A DNA stretch of 64,000 nucleotides from an uncultured Flavobacteriaceae bacterium (GTDB lineage: Bacteria > Bacteroidota > Bacteroidia > Flavobacteriales > Flavobacteriaceae): NCBI GenBank assembly GCA_913065125.1, contig CAJYAG010000002.1, positions 744,001 to 808,000 of the forward strand, read 5' to 3'. Shown here in pieces: positions 63,001 through 64,000 of this stretch. Below the pieces are notes generated by a model. That model was not told the origin of the DNA. It ran no database searches and worked only from the letters and a program-made list of their open reading frames with translations. Made by a program: the position numbers and the translations under genes. Within the stretch, counting starts at the first letter, position 1; each line of letters opens with the position of its first letter.

Positions 63001-63319
63001 TTGTGTGCCAAGTTAATCTTTTTGCTTCTCCGCCATTTACAGAAACAATATATACTGATTGAGAACCAGATCTGTTTGATGTAAACGCAATCCATTTTCC
63101 GTCAGGAGAAAAATGCGGCGTACTTTCTTGTGCAGGAGTACTTGTTAATCTTGTGGTTATGTTGGTTGATAAATTGGTTGTCCAAATATCTCCTCCATAC
63201 GCAAATGCAACTTGATTTGCATGCATTGTTGGTTGACGAAGCAACCTTGTTTCTTGCGCTAACACAATTGTTGAAAACAACAATGCGAAAGCAATAATGC
63301 TTTTGTTGAATAGTTTCAT
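60098..63319 (-). CDS. Tricorn-like S41 family protease
   Basis: A 1073-residue exported protease. Signal peptide (1-21, ending LAQ). N-terminal WD40-like/PD40 beta-propeller (about 30-520; repeats such as HFSPDGKWIAFTSN and WSPDGKHIAFVDD). A very Lys/Asp/Glu-rich linker (about 538-570). Then a helical and PDZ region (about 675-835) and the tail-specific protease core (about 865-1040), with catalytic Ser960 in NELAGSGGD and a likely His at 737 (SVGHSF). Tricorn homologues degrade peptides; here probably periplasmic/extracellular. Five bases after the M16 gene, same operon. Confidence 0.9.
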   Translation of the reverse strand: MKLFNKSIIAFALLFSTIVLAQETRLLRQPTMHANQVAFAYGGDIWTTNLSTNITTRLTSTPAQESTPHFSPDGKWIAFTSNRSGSQSVYIVSVNGGEAKRLTWHTSANVVKGWTNDGKNVLFASTRDTAPSSFDRLYTVSVNGGPATKLMEQWATSGSYSSNGKEMVIDKMRRWDVEWRDYRGGQNTPLIIVDLKTLNETLLPNNKTTDRHPVWLNDVIYFLSDRTHTSNVWSYNTKTKAVTQITKFKGTAVKSLSGSKNTLIFEQNGYLHTLDLKNNRSKQLKISVKGDFPWTATKWENVNDRVDFASISPNGKRVVMASRGDIFTTPVEFGDSRNITQTSGIADRAPIWSPKGDKIAWFSDANGKNYALHITNQDGTAKTEIISIGISKMAWEPTWSPDGKHIAFVDDDTRIRVINLEKKSIKTIDNAGTNLERGSMGITWSPDSNWLAYAKAGDNGMKQIKVWSLETNNVTAITDPFADSFSPAWDLDHKHLYFLASTDVALRSGWANTSSMTARPNYAAYVINLAKKDDSPFKLKSDEEKVKEEKSEDKKDDKKKDAKKKPADKKVVIDFDGIARRIMALPLRGNYNSIIAGPSGFAFINEGATVHKFDLKKLKSKEFGKGLRIYAISSDGKHMVVRAGRSWKVTSTSAPNAKAAKTLKLDLNMKLNRISEWKQMFEEAWRYERDYFYDPGMHGRDWNKVYKRYAPLIPFVKHRADLNYILDQVNGELSVGHSFVGGGDFPTIDRAKGGLLGADFMSRQGRWQIKRIYTSESWNPGLNGPLDQPGMNIKAGHYLVGINNQEITDKDNIYKYLDGTSGKQTTLHINTKPSFEGAWKEIVEPIRSENSLRQRTWVEDNRRMVDKLSGGRLGYIWVPNTGGPGFVSFNRYYFAQQDKEGAVIDERFNGGGLLDDYMVDLMTRKPRAALTNEVPNGKPMRLPAGIMGPKVLLINELAGSGGDFFPWVFRQQKAGLLIGATTWGGLVKSSTHYRLIDGGSLTAPDNAVFDPATNTWVAENKGVAPDIAVRQDAKSLEQGIDPQLERAVKELLSQLKGKKEITPPKFPRPTKGN

Positions 63320-63324
63320 GTTTT

Positions 63325-64000
63325 TTATTGTTTGATTTTTTCTTTGGTCTTATTTAATAAAATTGGAGCGCCAAAACCTAATTCGTTTAATCTGTCTAAT
63401 TGCGTTTCTGCATCACCCACAAAAAGCCAAATCATTTTGTTTGGATTTACATATTTTTTAGACAATTCCTGAATTCTTTCGATGGTCATTTCATTCACGA
63501 TTTTTTCTCTGTCTTTAATATAATCAGAGTTAAATCCGTAAGCACTCATGTCTTGAAGCATGTTTAATTTTGCGCCCATTGTTTCAAATCTACGCGCGTT
63601 ACTTTTAATTAAAAACCCTTTTGTAGTTGCCAAATCTTTCTCAGAATAGTTTTTTGGATAATCAGTAATAATTTTCTTTACTAATTGAGCAGATTCTAAG
63701 GTAACATTGGTTCTAACTCTACTCGAAATCGTAAATGCTCCAGCAGCTTTTGTTCCTGAAAAACCAGAACCAATTCCGTACGTATATCCTTTTCCTTCTC
63801 TTAATTCTTGAGTTAACTGAGAAGCAAATCCACCGCCACCAAGAATGTAATTCATCACCGTTGCCGGATAAAAGTCTTTATCTGTTGCAGCCAAAGCAGG
63901 TGCTCCAAAATTAATTACAGATTGTTTTGCATTCGGAACATCATAAAAATAAACAGTTGGTTTATTTGGTGCTTCTGGTGTTTTGTAATCTGGAATTACC
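63325..64000 (-). CDS. M16 family metallopeptidase, C-terminal part (gene starts beyond the window)
   Basis: 225 C-terminal codons of a minus-strand M16 protein are visible; the reading frame is open through base 64000. The segment includes APALAATDKDFYPATVMNYILGGG and the R-x-x-Y-type substrate block ELREGKGYTYGIGSGF, typical of the C-terminal half of pitrilysin-like proteases. The zinc HxxEH would be in the missing part, so activity cannot be judged. Forms an operon with the S41 protease. Confidence 0.88.
   Translation of the reverse strand, partial: VIPDYKTPEAPNKPTVYFYDVPNAKQSVINFGAPALAATDKDFYPATVMNYILGGGGFASQLTQELREGKGYTYGIGSGFSGTKAAGAFTISSRVRTNVTLESAQLVKKIITDYPKNYSEKDLATTKGFLIKSNARRFETMGAKLNMLQDMSAYGFNSDYIKDREKIVNEMTIERIQELSKKYVNPNKMIWLFVGDAETQLDRLNELGFGAPILLNKTKEKIKQ

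Noticed and set aside
1-64000. tRNA or rRNA genes, prophage, integrase or transposase
   Set aside because: None seen on either strand; all long frames are explained by ordinary genes.

Overview
The window is a stretch of chromosome from an AT-rich marine-type member of the Bacteroidota, almost certainly a Flavobacteriaceae (Polaribacter/Tenacibaculum-like by gene content; the genus is inference). Evidence: Bacteroidota promoter motifs (TTG-N19-TAnnTTTG before glyS), no Shine-Dalgarno leaders, a type IX secretion (T9SS) C-terminal sorting domain, a TonB-dependent receptor with a carboxypeptidase-like N-terminal domain, many lipoproteins, flavobacterial DUF families (DUF6341, DUF6427, DUF6165), and dispersed intergenic palindromes typical of these genomes. 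There is no prophage, IS element, CRISPR array, rRNA or tRNA gene that I can see. Coding density is high and no gene-free gap exceeds about 230 bases.

Layout. 1-7.1 kb: end of an AddB-like nuclease gene, a nitrilase-family amidase, a soluble acyl-ACP desaturase + PlsC pair, a small membrane protein, and a TonB receptor + repeat-lipoprotein operon. 7.3-17.6 kb (all minus): Mrp, NifU-like, ferredoxin-NADP reductase and ferredoxin (Fe-S/electron transfer); then homogentisate dioxygenase, HPPD and a tryptophan 2,3-dioxygenase-family protein (aromatic amino acid breakdown); then DUF3108, an M23 lipoprotein with an altered zinc motif, and Pgi. 17.7-21.7 kb: alkyltransferase-like protein, TrmB, DUF6341, DUF6427, Upp, heptosyltransferase. 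21.9-27.2 kb (plus): YicC, Gmk, NadD, an envelope M23 peptidase, a GH3-family enzyme, a MOSC protein. 27.2-30.8 kb (minus): membrane protein pair, MscL, Alr, Tdk. 30.9-35.7 kb: an acidic hypothetical protein, DUF6165, glycine-zipper protein, DUF3089 lipoprotein, ArsC-like, DinB, MetB. 35.8-46.6 kb: a barrel protein, an Ig-like lipoprotein whose signal peptide needs a non-ATG start, ComF, a PmtA-like methyltransferase, GlyS, a small barrel, a giant SprA_N-like barrel, Ogt, TatD. 46.7-54.4 kb is the most accessory part: a retropepsin-like protease; a three-gene unit of an 86-aa membrane protein, a 1367-aa T9SS adhesin and a 54-aa peptide whose start codon overlaps the adhesin stop; a permuted papain-like peptidase with a 7TM-LuxR regulator; and an orphan 71-aa tail-anchored protein. 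54.5-64 kb: aspartate aminotransferase, membrane desaturase, RsmG, DUF2306, a D-aminoacylase-like lipoprotein, a tricorn-like S41 protease and the C-terminal end of an M16 peptidase.

Most of the window is ordinary housekeeping. The best leads for something undescribed are the T9SS adhesin + coupled 54-aa peptide unit (47.27-51.81 kb), the 7TM-LuxR/permuted-peptidase pair beside it, the TonB receptor with a four-repeat lipoprotein (3.46-7.10 kb), and palindromic repeats that double as terminators and in one case form the 3' end of tdk.
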